Shown piece by piece: positions 1 through 6,019 of a DNA stretch of 8,277 nucleotides. Numbering within the stretch: the stretch's first letter is position 1; every line of letters begins with the position of its first letter. The notes under the pieces were generated by a model. The model did not search any database and had not been told where the DNA came from. It was given only the letters and a program-made list of their open reading frames with translations. This DNA comes from Spirochaetales bacterium (GTDB taxonomy: Bacteria > Spirochaetota > Spirochaetia > Sphaerochaetales > Sphaerochaetaceae). The position numbers were made by a program, and so were the translations under genes. The stretch is from the NCBI GenBank assembly GCA_022771185.1, contig JALFCJ010000144.1, positions 1 to 8,277 of the forward strand, read 5' to 3'.

Positions 1-1
1 A

Positions 2-619
2 GGAGAAAGAGAACTGGGGGATGAAAAGAGACTGGTAATACTTGGCACTCCTCTTCCATCCCTTCAAGCAAAAAGCGAAATATTCGATGCTGTCTCCTTT
101 GCTTCTGAAAAGGGGTGGGCTGTAGTTGCACCATTTGACTCAGGTTCCGGCGCCTACGCCCTTCAATCGGCACTAAAACTTGGAGCTCTTCCTATAGCAG
201 TCCTTTCCTCTGGCATTTCAAAGTGTCCTTCGGAGAGTATGCTGGAGTTAATGGAACAAGTATACAACAAGGGAATCTTGATCACTCAGAATGCACCCTG
301 TGTCAAATATGAGAAGTGGCATGTGGTACTAAGAAATAGATTCCTCTCTTCCTTCGGCGACGCATATTTTCTAGTAGAGGAGAAGAACGGAGGACCTTCA
401 TGGGCTGTATTCGATCCTGCCGTGGAGAAAGGAAAGAAAGCATCTATTTCTCTCTCAGCCGCCTCCAATCCGAACTTCACTTGGTGCAGCGAGAGACTGA
501 AAGATGATGTGGTTCCATACAAAAAGCCAAAAGATCTTCTTAAGCTCTTCTTGGAGGAGGAAAAACCTCGAAAGAGAAAAGAAAAATATGTAGATCCCAC
601 ACCTTCCTTATTTGATTGA
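2..619 (+). CDS. dprA: DprA/Smf-like Rossmann-fold protein, 5' end outside window, strongly diverged
   Basis: The frame is open from the left edge, so the N-terminus is missing; 205 codons are visible, ending in TGA at 617-619. DprA proteins normally bind incoming single-stranded DNA and load RecA during transformation. The visible part follows the DprA Rossmann order: a first strand VILGTPLPS (residues 12-20, in place of the usual VGxR), a second strand with a small-residue loop VVAPFDSGSGAYAL (41-54, in place of SGLARGID..AH..AL), then IAVLSSGISK (65-74), GILITQ (91-96), the characteristic RNR (111-113) and AYFLVEE (121-127). The Arg of the first loop and the ARGID motif are lost, so DNA binding may be weakened or changed. 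It ends with a basic, charged tail (188-205, ending PSLFD) and has no visible C-terminal winged helix. Other LOG/Smf Rossmann proteins are an alternative, but the RNR context argues for DprA. Confidence 0.7.
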   Translation, partial: GERELGDEKRLVILGTPLPSLQAKSEIFDAVSFASEKGWAVVAPFDSGSGAYALQSALKLGALPIAVLSSGISKCPSESMLELMEQVYNKGILITQNAPCVKYEKWHVVLRNRFLSSFGDAYFLVEEKNGGPSWAVFDPAVEKGKKASISLSAASNPNFTWCSERLKDDVVPYKKPKDLLKLFLEEEKPRKRKEKYVDPTPSLFD

Positions 620-630
620 TACCTTGTTTG

Positions 631-659
631 TTGACCATAGAGCCACAAGATAATAACAT
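631..659 (+). promoter_or_regulatory. Candidate sigma70-type promoter of alaS
   Basis: TTGACC (631-636) and TAACAT (654-659) are separated by 17 nt, in the gap between the dprA-like stop and alaS. Transcription would start near 666 and give a leader of about 27 nt that includes the GAGG ribosome binding site at 681-684. The -35 is good (5/6) and the -10 moderate (4/6). Confidence 0.45.
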
Positions 660-692
660 CTACTAGATTCCAATATTTTAGAGGATAAGAAA

Positions 693-2486
693 ATGAAACA
701 GATTACCGCCAATGAATTGCGAGAGAAGTATATTGAGTTCTTCGTCTCCAAAGGCCATAAACAGATCAGCGGGGCTTCCCTTATTCCTGAAAACGACCCT
801 ACAGTCCTTTTCACTACAGCAGGAATGCATCCACTTGTTCCATACCTTCTTGGAGCTGATCATCCGGCAGGAAAGAGACTTTGTGATTATCAGAAGTGTA
901 TCAGGACAGGAGATATCGACAGTGTAGGAGATCCAAACCATCTCACATTCTTCGAGATGCTGGGCAATTGGTCTCTAGGCGATTACTTTAAAGAAGAGAT
1001 GATCGAGTACTCTTTCGAGTTTATGACAAAGGTTCTTGAGATTCCTGTAGATAAGCTCAGCGTCACAGTCTTCGAAGGAGACGACGAAGTACCAAGAGAT
1101 ACAGTAGCAGCTAATAAGTGGGAAAGCCTTGGTATTCCTAAGGAAAGAATCTACTTTATGCCTCGTGAAGACAACTGGTGGGGACCAGCTGGCGAAACTG
1201 GACCTTGTGGCCCAGACAGCGAAATGTTCATCGATACTGGACGTGAAGCATGTGGACCTGACTGTAAGCCTGGTTGTCATTGTGGAAAGTACTTTGAAAT
1301 CTGGAACGATGTATTCATGGGATACAGAAAGGAAGCTGACGGCACTTACCACGAGATGGACAGAAAGTGTATCGATACAGGAATGGGTATCGAGAGAACT
1401 ATCGCTATTCTCCAGGGAAAGAAGAGTGTCTATGACACAGAAGTATTCCAGCCTATCATCAAGGCTATCGAGGGACTCAGTGGCAAGAAGTATGGCGAGA
1501 ATGAAGAAGATGACATCTCTATCAGAATCATCAGCGACCATGTAAGAACCAGCGTCTTTATTCTTGGTGACCAGAAGGGTATGGCTCCAGGAAACGTTGG
1601 ACAAGGATATATACTTCGCCGTCTTATCAGAAGAGCTGTAAGACATGGAAAGAAAATCGGTATCGAAGGAGATTTCTTGTCATCTCTTGCTGAAGTCGTC
1701 CTTTCTCTCTACAGTGCTCCATATCCAGAGCTTGCTGAGCATAAAGATTTCATCTTTGATGAATTGAAGAAAGAAGAAGAGAAGTTCTCAAAGACACTTG
1801 TAAACGGAGAGAAAGAGTTTGAGAAGCTTCTTCCAAACCTTCTCAAAGGACAGAGCAGAGTAATCGGCGGCCGCATCGCATTTAAGCTTTATGATACCTA
1901 TGGCTTCCCAATCGAATTGACAGAAGAACTGGCTAAAGAGCATGGCTTCAGTGTTGATAGAAAGGGATTCGAGGAAGCTTTCGAGAAGCACCAGCAGATT
2001 TCAAGAGCCGGTGCAGAGCAGCAGTTCAAGGGTGGATTGGCTGACCACAGTGAAGCTACTACAGCTCTTCATACAGCAACACACCTTCTCCACAAGGCTC
2101 TCTCTGTTGTCCTTGGTGGATATGTAAAGCAGCTTGGTTCCAACATCACAGCTGAGCGTCTGAGATTTGACTTTAACCATCCTCAGGCTCTTACTAAAGA
2201 AGAGTTGAAGAAGGTTGAAGACTTGGTCAACGAACAGATTGAAAAGGACTTACCTGTTGTCTGTGAGACAATGAGCCTTGACGAAGCAAAGAGCCAGGGT
2301 GCCGCAGCTCAGTTTGATGCAAAATACGGTGAGATGGTAAAAGTATACTCAATCGGAGATTTCTCAAAGGAAGTATGTGGTGGACCACATGTAGAGCACA
2401 CAGCTCAGCTTGGACACTTCAGAATCGTGAAAGAGCAGTCATCTAGTGCAGGAGTCAGAAGAATTAAGGCTGTACTTGAGCACTAA
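693..2486 (+). CDS. alaS: Alanyl-tRNA synthetase, short spirochaete-type form
   Basis: Cytoplasmic class II synthetase that charges tRNA-Ala with alanine and clears mischarged Ser/Gly. The start is the ATG at 693, with GAGG at 681-684 eight nt upstream, and the N-terminus aligns with the family. The catalytic core covers about 1-240, with motif 2 at 67-99 (CIRTGD ... FFEMLGNWSLGDYF) and motif 3 GMGIER (230-235). The tRNA-recognition region follows. The editing domain carries the zinc ligands H460, H464 (HTATH), C562 and H566 (CGGPH). The protein stops at residue 597, so the coiled C-Ala domain seen in the roughly 875-residue E. coli enzyme is absent; Borrelia and Treponema have similarly short forms. 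A Cys-rich stretch (C187, C191, C195, C197) sits inside the catalytic domain. Both catalytic and editing residues are present, so it should be active. Its stop overlaps the stop of the convergent regulator gene by 4 bp. Confidence 0.98.
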   Translation: MKQITANELREKYIEFFVSKGHKQISGASLIPENDPTVLFTTAGMHPLVPYLLGADHPAGKRLCDYQKCIRTGDIDSVGDPNHLTFFEMLGNWSLGDYFKEEMIEYSFEFMTKVLEIPVDKLSVTVFEGDDEVPRDTVAANKWESLGIPKERIYFMPREDNWWGPAGETGPCGPDSEMFIDTGREACGPDCKPGCHCGKYFEIWNDVFMGYRKEADGTYHEMDRKCIDTGMGIERTIAILQGKKSVYDTEVFQPIIKAIEGLSGKKYGENEEDDISIRIISDHVRTSVFILGDQKGMAPGNVGQGYILRRLIRRAVRHGKKIGIEGDFLSSLAEVVLSLYSAPYPELAEHKDFIFDELKKEEEKFSKTLVNGEKEFEKLLPNLLKGQSRVIGGRIAFKLYDTYGFPIELTEELAKEHGFSVDRKGFEEAFEKHQQISRAGAEQQFKGGLADHSEATTALHTATHLLHKALSVVLGGYVKQLGSNITAERLRFDFNHPQALTKEELKKVEDLVNEQIEKDLPVVCETMSLDEAKSQGAAAQFDAKYGEMVKVYSIGDFSKEVCGGPHVEHTAQLGHFRIVKEQSSSAGVRRIKAVLEH

Positions 2487-2872
2487 TTAGTAGATTTGTT
2501 ATCACTAGGGGCTTCAGCATCAACGCTGAGGTCCTCAATTTTATTGAGCCTGCTCTGGACCATATCGTCTATAATGCCGTCAACCAGCATTTTGCTGATT
2601 ATTGGCAAGAGCTTCTCCAAAGCTCTCTGGCTATGTGTATATAAATCTACGTCCACAGCACTCTTTGGATCTGTAAAGAGTTCTTTTACAGGGACTCCAA
2701 GCCCATTAGATATACGCTGAATAGTATCGGCCATAGGATAAACTTCACCTCTTTCAATTTTACATAACTGTTTTCGTGATAATCCGATTCTATTTGCAAG
2801 GGCTGTCTGACTTAAGCCTTCTAATTGTCTGATACGAACAATATTCGTCCCTATAATTTTTTCCAGGTCCAT
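2483..2872 (-). CDS. XRE-family helix-turn-helix regulator, 129 aa
   Basis: Small DNA-binding regulator; target unknown. An HTH_3/XRE domain covers about residues 8-66, with the helix-turn-helix around LSQTALANRIGLSRKQLCKI (20-39), followed by the usual ERGEVYP and a GVPVKELF end. The C-terminal half (67-129) is mostly helical with an acidic tail and could serve dimerisation; I do not recognise a second domain or a partner toxin. I chose the ATG at 2872 because the protein then begins MDLEKII, as many XRE proteins do. The frame also extends upstream to a TTG at 2926, but that would add 18 residues outside the domain. No Shine-Dalgarno precedes either start; a -10-like hexamer lies 6 nt before the ATG. 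The gene is downstream of rlmN on the same strand (106-nt gap) and converges on alaS. Autoregulation through the palindrome at 2941-2955 is plausible. Confidence 0.9.
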   Translation of the reverse strand: MDLEKIIGTNIVRIRQLEGLSQTALANRIGLSRKQLCKIERGEVYPMADTIQRISNGLGVPVKELFTDPKSAVDVDLYTHSQRALEKLLPIISKMLVDGIIDDMVQSRLNKIEDLSVDAEAPSDNKSTN

Positions 2873-2878
2873 ATGAAA

Positions 2879-2907
2879 AGTATAGATATGTAAAAGTATT
2901 TTGTCTG
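2879..2907 (-). promoter_or_regulatory. Candidate leaderless promoter of the XRE gene
   Basis: On the minus strand, CAGACA (2907-2902) and TATACT (2884-2879) are separated by 17 nt. The -10 ends 6 nt before the ATG at 2872, so transcription would start at or next to the A of the start codon. There is no Shine-Dalgarno, which fits a leaderless transcript. This competes with the more upstream promoter at 2936-2963. Confidence 0.35.
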
Positions 2908-2935
2908 TTAACTTTTTAGGCGACAAAAAGTTACT

Positions 2936-2963
2936 ATTATTAACCTTTAAGGTTACATAACAA
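2936..2963 (-). promoter_or_regulatory. Alternative XRE promoter with embedded 15-bp palindromic operator
   Basis: On the minus strand, TTGTTA (2963-2958) and AATAAT (2941-2936) are 16 nt apart. The spacer is almost exactly filled by the perfect odd-centred palindrome TAACCTTTAAGGTTA (2941-2955, 7-bp arms). Small XRE repressors often bind such sites between -35 and -10 of their own promoter, so I read this as a probable autoregulatory operator. The palindrome is seen directly; the binding is inferred. Confidence 0.45.
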
Positions 2964-2978
2964 TCAATCCAACTGTGA

Positions 2979-4010
2979 TTATTGTTTTATGAGGTTACTT
3001 TTCATCGTTTCTGATGCCAACTGACCGCAGGCGGCATCTGCACTCCGCCCTTTTTCTCTCCTGATACTGTAGTTTACTCCAAGTGATTTGAGAATAGATG
3101 TAAACTTCCTTACTTCCGAGTCTGAGGGTGAAGAGAAAGGAAGATTATCGATAGGGTTCCAAGGAATGAGGTTAACAAGGACTTCCAACCCTTTTGTAAA
3201 CTTCTGTAGAGATTTCGCAGCTTTCTCTGTCGTGTTGATTCCACCAAGCATGCAGTACTCGAGAGTAATGCGTTTCTCGTTTCTGTGCTGGAAGGAAATA
3301 AGCGCCTTCTTTAATTCTGAAAGAGGAAACCTGGTGTTTACAGGCATAACTGAACTTCTTACATCGTCGTCTGCCGCCACCAGCGATACAGCAAGGCGGA
3401 CAGGAAGATGGAGCTCCGCAAGCCTCTTTATTCCCGGAACAAGGCCACATGTGGATATTGTTATTCTTCTATATGAGATATTGATTCCGTCTTCCCTATG
3501 GATATATGTAATGGCCTTCATTACTTCCGTGAAGTTTGCAAGAGGCTCTCCCATTCCCATAAAGACGATATGAGTAATGTGCTCACCCTCTTTTTCAAGA
3601 TGGATCAGCTCCTCCACAATCTCTCCTGCCTTTACATTTCTCACCAGTCCCATAGTTCCTGTCTTACAGAAGGCGCATCCCATGGCACATCCTACCTGAC
3701 TGGAGAGACAGGCTGTATAACGGCCATTACCATCTGATAGTCTTACACACTCAATAATTGCTCCGTCTTCCAATTCTATAGCAAGCTTAAGTGCTGAGTC
3801 TGAGGTAGAGCGTCTGATTACTTTTGATGAAAGGGCAGAAGGGTGATCCTTGATTATTCTCTCTCTGATTGCTTTTGGAAGGCTTGTCATAAGAGAAAAA
3901 TCTGTCACTCCCTTCGTTAAAAAAGAGTAGACGATCTTTGCCTGAAAATCTTTTTCCAAACCTAAGTATTCTTTTATTTCATCATTTGTAAGACAGTAAA
4001 GGGTAGCCAT
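2979..4010 (-). CDS. rlmN: Dual-specificity RNA methyltransferase RlmN (radical SAM)
   Basis: Radical SAM enzyme that makes 2-methyladenosine at A2503 of 23S rRNA and, in E. coli, at A37 of some tRNAs, affecting decoding accuracy and sensitivity to peptidyl-transferase drugs. I chose the ATG at 4010 (343 aa). It has GGAGG at 4020-4016, five nt upstream, whereas the in-frame ATG at 4028 is part of the TATAAT box and has no Shine-Dalgarno. The 4Fe-4S motif CAMGCAFC (C108, C112, C115) and the SAM-contacting GMGEP (152-156) are present. So are the two mechanistic cysteines, C101 in TACLSSQVGC and C328 in AACGQL, equivalent to E. coli C118 and C355. The retained C-terminal Cys and RREKGRSADAACGQL ending argue for RlmN over Cfr. 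The usual SLHA motif reads SLVA (209-212). The XRE gene lies downstream on the same strand and may share the transcript. Confidence 0.97.
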   Translation of the reverse strand: MATLYCLTNDEIKEYLGLEKDFQAKIVYSFLTKGVTDFSLMTSLPKAIRERIIKDHPSALSSKVIRRSTSDSALKLAIELEDGAIIECVRLSDGNGRYTACLSSQVGCAMGCAFCKTGTMGLVRNVKAGEIVEELIHLEKEGEHITHIVFMGMGEPLANFTEVMKAITYIHREDGINISYRRITISTCGLVPGIKRLAELHLPVRLAVSLVAADDDVRSSVMPVNTRFPLSELKKALISFQHRNEKRITLEYCMLGGINTTEKAAKSLQKFTKGLEVLVNLIPWNPIDNLPFSSPSDSEVRKFTSILKSLGVNYSIRREKGRSADAACGQLASETMKSNLIKQ

Positions 4011-4026
4011 ATTATCCTCCGTGGCC

Positions 4027-4055
4027 ATTATAGACGAAATAAAGAAAACTATCGA
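4027..4055 (-). promoter_or_regulatory. rlmN promoter
   Basis: Minus-strand TCGATA (4055-4050) and a perfect TATAAT (4032-4027) are 17 nt apart. Transcription would start near 4020, right at the GGAGG Shine-Dalgarno, giving a leader of about 10 nt before the ATG at 4010. The last bases of the -10 plus the next G form the ATG at 4028, which therefore cannot be the start on this transcript. Confidence 0.6.
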
Positions 4056-4135
4056 TTACCTAGGGACATTTATCGGTGGAAAAGAAAGTGAGCGAATAAA
4101 AATGAACGAATTTTCGATTTTTTGTCTTAAGATAA

Positions 4136-4163
4136 TTAACAAAATCCTTTTTTCTGTTATTCT
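4136..4163 (+). promoter_or_regulatory. Candidate promoter of the small outer-membrane protein gene
   Basis: TTAACA (4136-4141) and TATTCT (4158-4163) are 16 nt apart, with a T-rich spacer. The start would be near 4170, leaving a leader of about 45 nt before the ATG at 4215. The palindrome TCTTAAGA (4125-4132) lies just upstream of the -35 and could be a regulator site. The rest of the 4056-4214 gap holds no supported gene. Confidence 0.4.
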
Positions 4164-4172
4164 ACTTTAGTG

Positions 4173-4206
4173 TAGGACCTTTCCCCTAGGGAACTGATCC
4201 TAAAGG
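4173..4206 (+). other. Potential structured 5' leader upstream of the outer-membrane protein gene
   Basis: The leader can form a nested hairpin: TAGGA (4173-4177) with TCCTA (4198-4202) outside, and TTCCC (4181-4185) with GGGAA (4189-4193) inside around a 3-nt loop. An exclusive alternative pairs CCTTT (4178-4182) with AAAGG (4202-4206), which is part of the Shine-Dalgarno AAAGGAG (4202-4208). A translation-controlling switch is possible, but the stems are only 5 bp and no function is shown. Confidence 0.25.
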
Positions 4207-4214
4207 AGAAAAAA

Positions 4215-4715
4215 ATGAAGAAAAAGATTGTTGCAATTGTTTTGGTAGTTGCTTTGGCTCTTACAGGTCTTTTCGCAGCTCAGTCCACAAGCGGAACATC
4301 TAAGAAGGGACAGTTCTCTATTGGTGCTGGAATCGGTACTGATTTGTCTGTCGTCGCAAAGTATGGCATGGGTAAGTTTGACCTTCAGGGTGACCTCTCC
4401 CTTGACTTCTTGAATGGCAGTTCCTTTGCTGTTGATTGTGGTGCTTTCTACAACTTCTATGATTGGAATGTCGTCTCTGGTTCCCTTAAGGCTCCTCAGT
4501 ATATTTCCTTCACAACAGGTCCTCTTGCAAAACTCATCATTAAGAATGGTGTAGGTCTTGGTCTTCTCTGGGGTGTAGGTGCTGAATATACATTCCCAAA
4601 GGTTCCTGTAACTGTTTTCTTGAAGGTTGGTCTCGGTGCTAAGATTGATTTCGGTGAATCCGTTAAGGCTGGTGTAACTGGCTATGGTGTTCTCGGCGGT
4701 CTCTACAACTTCTAA
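4215..4715 (+). CDS. Exported small beta-barrel-like outer-membrane protein, 166 aa
   Basis: The protein begins with a typical Sec signal peptide: KKK (2-4), a hydrophobic core at 5-20, and a likely cleavage in FAA|Q around residue 21 or 22. The mature part is rich in Gly and alternates polar and hydrophobic residues in short strands (FSIGAGIG, FDLQGDLSLDF, GVGLGLLWGVGAEYTF, VFLKVGLGAKIDF). It ends GGLYNF, the C-terminal Phe being typical of proteins inserted by the BAM machinery. No cysteine lies near the signal end, so it is not a lipoprotein. The ATG at 4215 has AAGGAG at 4203-4208, six nt upstream. Codons are dominated by GGT, GTT, CTT and TCC, suggesting strong expression. It is a single-gene unit with its own promoter and terminator. 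I cannot name a substrate or family; a small porin-like or OmpA/OmpW-type barrel is the best guess. Confidence 0.85.
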   Translation: MKKKIVAIVLVVALALTGLFAAQSTSGTSKKGQFSIGAGIGTDLSVVAKYGMGKFDLQGDLSLDFLNGSSFAVDCGAFYNFYDWNVVSGSLKAPQYISFTTGPLAKLIIKNGVGLGLLWGVGAEYTFPKVPVTVFLKVGLGAKIDFGESVKAGVTGYGVLGGLYNF

Positions 4716-4736
4716 GAGAAAACAAAATACTTATAT

Positions 4737-4761
4737 AAAGGGCCCAGTTTTCGGGCCCTTT
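4737..4761. terminator. Bidirectional intrinsic terminator between the outer-membrane gene and hflX
   Basis: AAAGGGCCC (4737-4745) and GGGCCCTTT (4753-4761) form a perfect 9-bp stem with the 7-nt loop AGTTTTC. The flanking A/T arms and the following GTTATTCTT let it work for the plus-strand gene ending at 4715. Read in the other direction it serves hflX, whose stop codon is one nt away (4763). Confidence 0.9.
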
Positions 4762-4762
4762 G

Positions 4763-6013
4763 TTATTCTTCTATAACCTCTTCATATCTTTTCTTCTCTG
4801 ATCTCCTTACTCTTGCCTTCACTAATATAGTGTAGTCCTCATACTTTATATCTTGTATCTCCTCCTTTCGTGACAACTCTGAAAGAATAGGAGATGAGTA
4901 AGGAAGACGGAGAGATATAGTTTCAAAGACTTCGTCTGTTATTCTTTCCATGGCGGCGAGGAGTTTATCGAGGCCTTCACCTGTCTTCATACTGGTTTCA
5001 ACTGTCTCAACACCTTGGCTTTTAAGGTAACTATATGAGATATCGTCATAGATAGAGTCCACTTTATTGATCACTACCAGTTTTACTTTGTCTCTTGCTC
5101 CCAATTCTGATAGAGTCTCCATTGTGGTATCAAAGCATTTGACACAGTCCGGGTGGGAAGCGTCTGCAACGATTATTACGGCGTCGGAGTTTAAGGCTTC
5201 TTCCAGAGTTGACGAGAAGGCTTCTATGAGAGAGTGAGGAAGGTTCTGTATAAAGCCTACAGTATCTGAAACCAGGACCTTCTGGCTTGAAGGAAGAGTG
5301 AGGGATCTAGTCGTAGTGTCGAGAGTGGCGAAGAGTTTGTCTTCTGCAAGAACTTCAGATTTTGTCAGACGATTAAGAAGAGTAGACTTTCCTGCATTTG
5401 TGTATCCAGTGAGAGCAAATGAAAAGATTCCTGTCTTCTCTCTTTTTTGTCTCTGTATGCTCCTCGTCTTCTTCAGTGTCTCCAATTCCCTATCCAGTGC
5501 TTTTATTCTCTCTTCAATAGTTCGTCTCTCCAGTTCCAGGGCCTTTTCTCCCTCTCCCTTGGCGCCTCTTACGCCACCTCTCTGCTGGGATAGGTTCGCC
5601 TCCCTAAATATCAGCCTTGGCTTTTCATAGAGGGCGCGGGCTTTCTCTATCTGGAGCCTGGCTTCCCTGGAGTGTGCGTTCTGATAGAATATAGCTTCTA
5701 TTACAGCTTCTCTGTCGGAAACAGGAAGAGAGAATGCTGATTCGAGGTTCATCTCTTCTCTGGGAGAAAGAAACGCATCTATGATCACCTCCTCAGCATC
5801 AAAGGCTCTCGCCCATTCCACAGCTTCCTGTACTTGTCCCTTTCCAAGAAAGGTAACGCTGTTTTCTTTTTTAAGAGTAAAACTCTGGTGACAGACGATA
5901 TTCAAGCCTAAAGTGGAGATAAGGCTTCTTATCTCACTCTCTCTCAAAAACACGTCTCTTTCATTTTCTCCTACACTTCTTGTAGTAATAAGTGCAATTC
6001 GTTCTCCTGCCAT
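4763..6013 (-). CDS. hflX: Ribosome-associated GTPase HflX
   Basis: HflX binds the 50S subunit, splits stalled or hibernating 70S ribosomes after stress (heat, antibiotics) and hydrolyses GTP. The family N-terminal domain covers about 1-190, with the typical FLGKGQVQE (55-63), DREAVIEAIF (100-109) and PRLIF...LSQQRGGVRG (132-150). The family signature GxxGxGExxLExxRR reads GAKGEGEKALELERR here, a mild variant of GPGETxLE. A coiled helical segment (160-192) leads to the G domain: G1 GYTNAGKST (203-211), switch I around LDTTTR (231-236), G3 DTVGF (250-254), G4 NKVD (316-319) and G5 near SMKTGEG (341-347). All nucleotide-binding motifs are intact and the length (416 aa) is normal. The ATG at 6013 has no Shine-Dalgarno but a -10 box 6 nt upstream, so a leaderless message is possible. 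It is divergent from ychF and convergent with the outer-membrane gene. Confidence 0.97.
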   Translation of the reverse strand: MAGERIALITTRSVGENERDVFLRESEIRSLISTLGLNIVCHQSFTLKKENSVTFLGKGQVQEAVEWARAFDAEEVIIDAFLSPREEMNLESAFSLPVSDREAVIEAIFYQNAHSREARLQIEKARALYEKPRLIFREANLSQQRGGVRGAKGEGEKALELERRTIEERIKALDRELETLKKTRSIQRQKREKTGIFSFALTGYTNAGKSTLLNRLTKSEVLAEDKLFATLDTTTRSLTLPSSQKVLVSDTVGFIQNLPHSLIEAFSSTLEEALNSDAVIIVADASHPDCVKCFDTTMETLSELGARDKVKLVVINKVDSIYDDISYSYLKSQGVETVETSMKTGEGLDKLLAAMERITDEVFETISLRLPYSSPILSELSRKEEIQDIKYEDYTILVKARVRRSEKKRYEEVIEE

Positions 6014-6019
6014 AGGACC

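Noticed and set aside
975..1646. Long minus-strand open frame (223 codons) antisense to alaS.
   Set aside because: The Ser-rich product has no start signals and lies wholly opposite a certain gene; it is a codon-bias shadow.
2534..2548. Perfect hairpin CTCAATTTTATTGAG as a terminator for alaS.
   Set aside because: It is inside the XRE coding sequence, has an AT-rich 6-bp stem with a 3-nt loop and is not followed by a T-run.
2873..2926. TTG at 2926 as start of the XRE protein (147 aa).
   Set aside because: It would add 18 residues outside the family domain, has no Shine-Dalgarno, and would lie at or before the start site of the nearer promoter.
2479..2980. Toxin-antitoxin module around the XRE gene.
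   Set aside because: The flanking genes are alaS and rlmN, both intact housekeeping genes, and no small toxin-like frame lies next to the regulator on its strand.
4097..4122. AAAAT...CGAATTTTCG...ATTTTTT as a terminator or small RNA end.
   Set aside because: The central stem leaves a loop of only 2 nt, pairing is almost all A-T, and no transcript source is apparent upstream.
4102..4170. 22-codon frame MNEFSIFCLKIINKILFSVI-LL in the rlmN/outer-membrane gene gap.
   Set aside because: It has no Shine-Dalgarno, lies in AT-rich promoter DNA and overlaps the candidate promoter elements; most likely chance.
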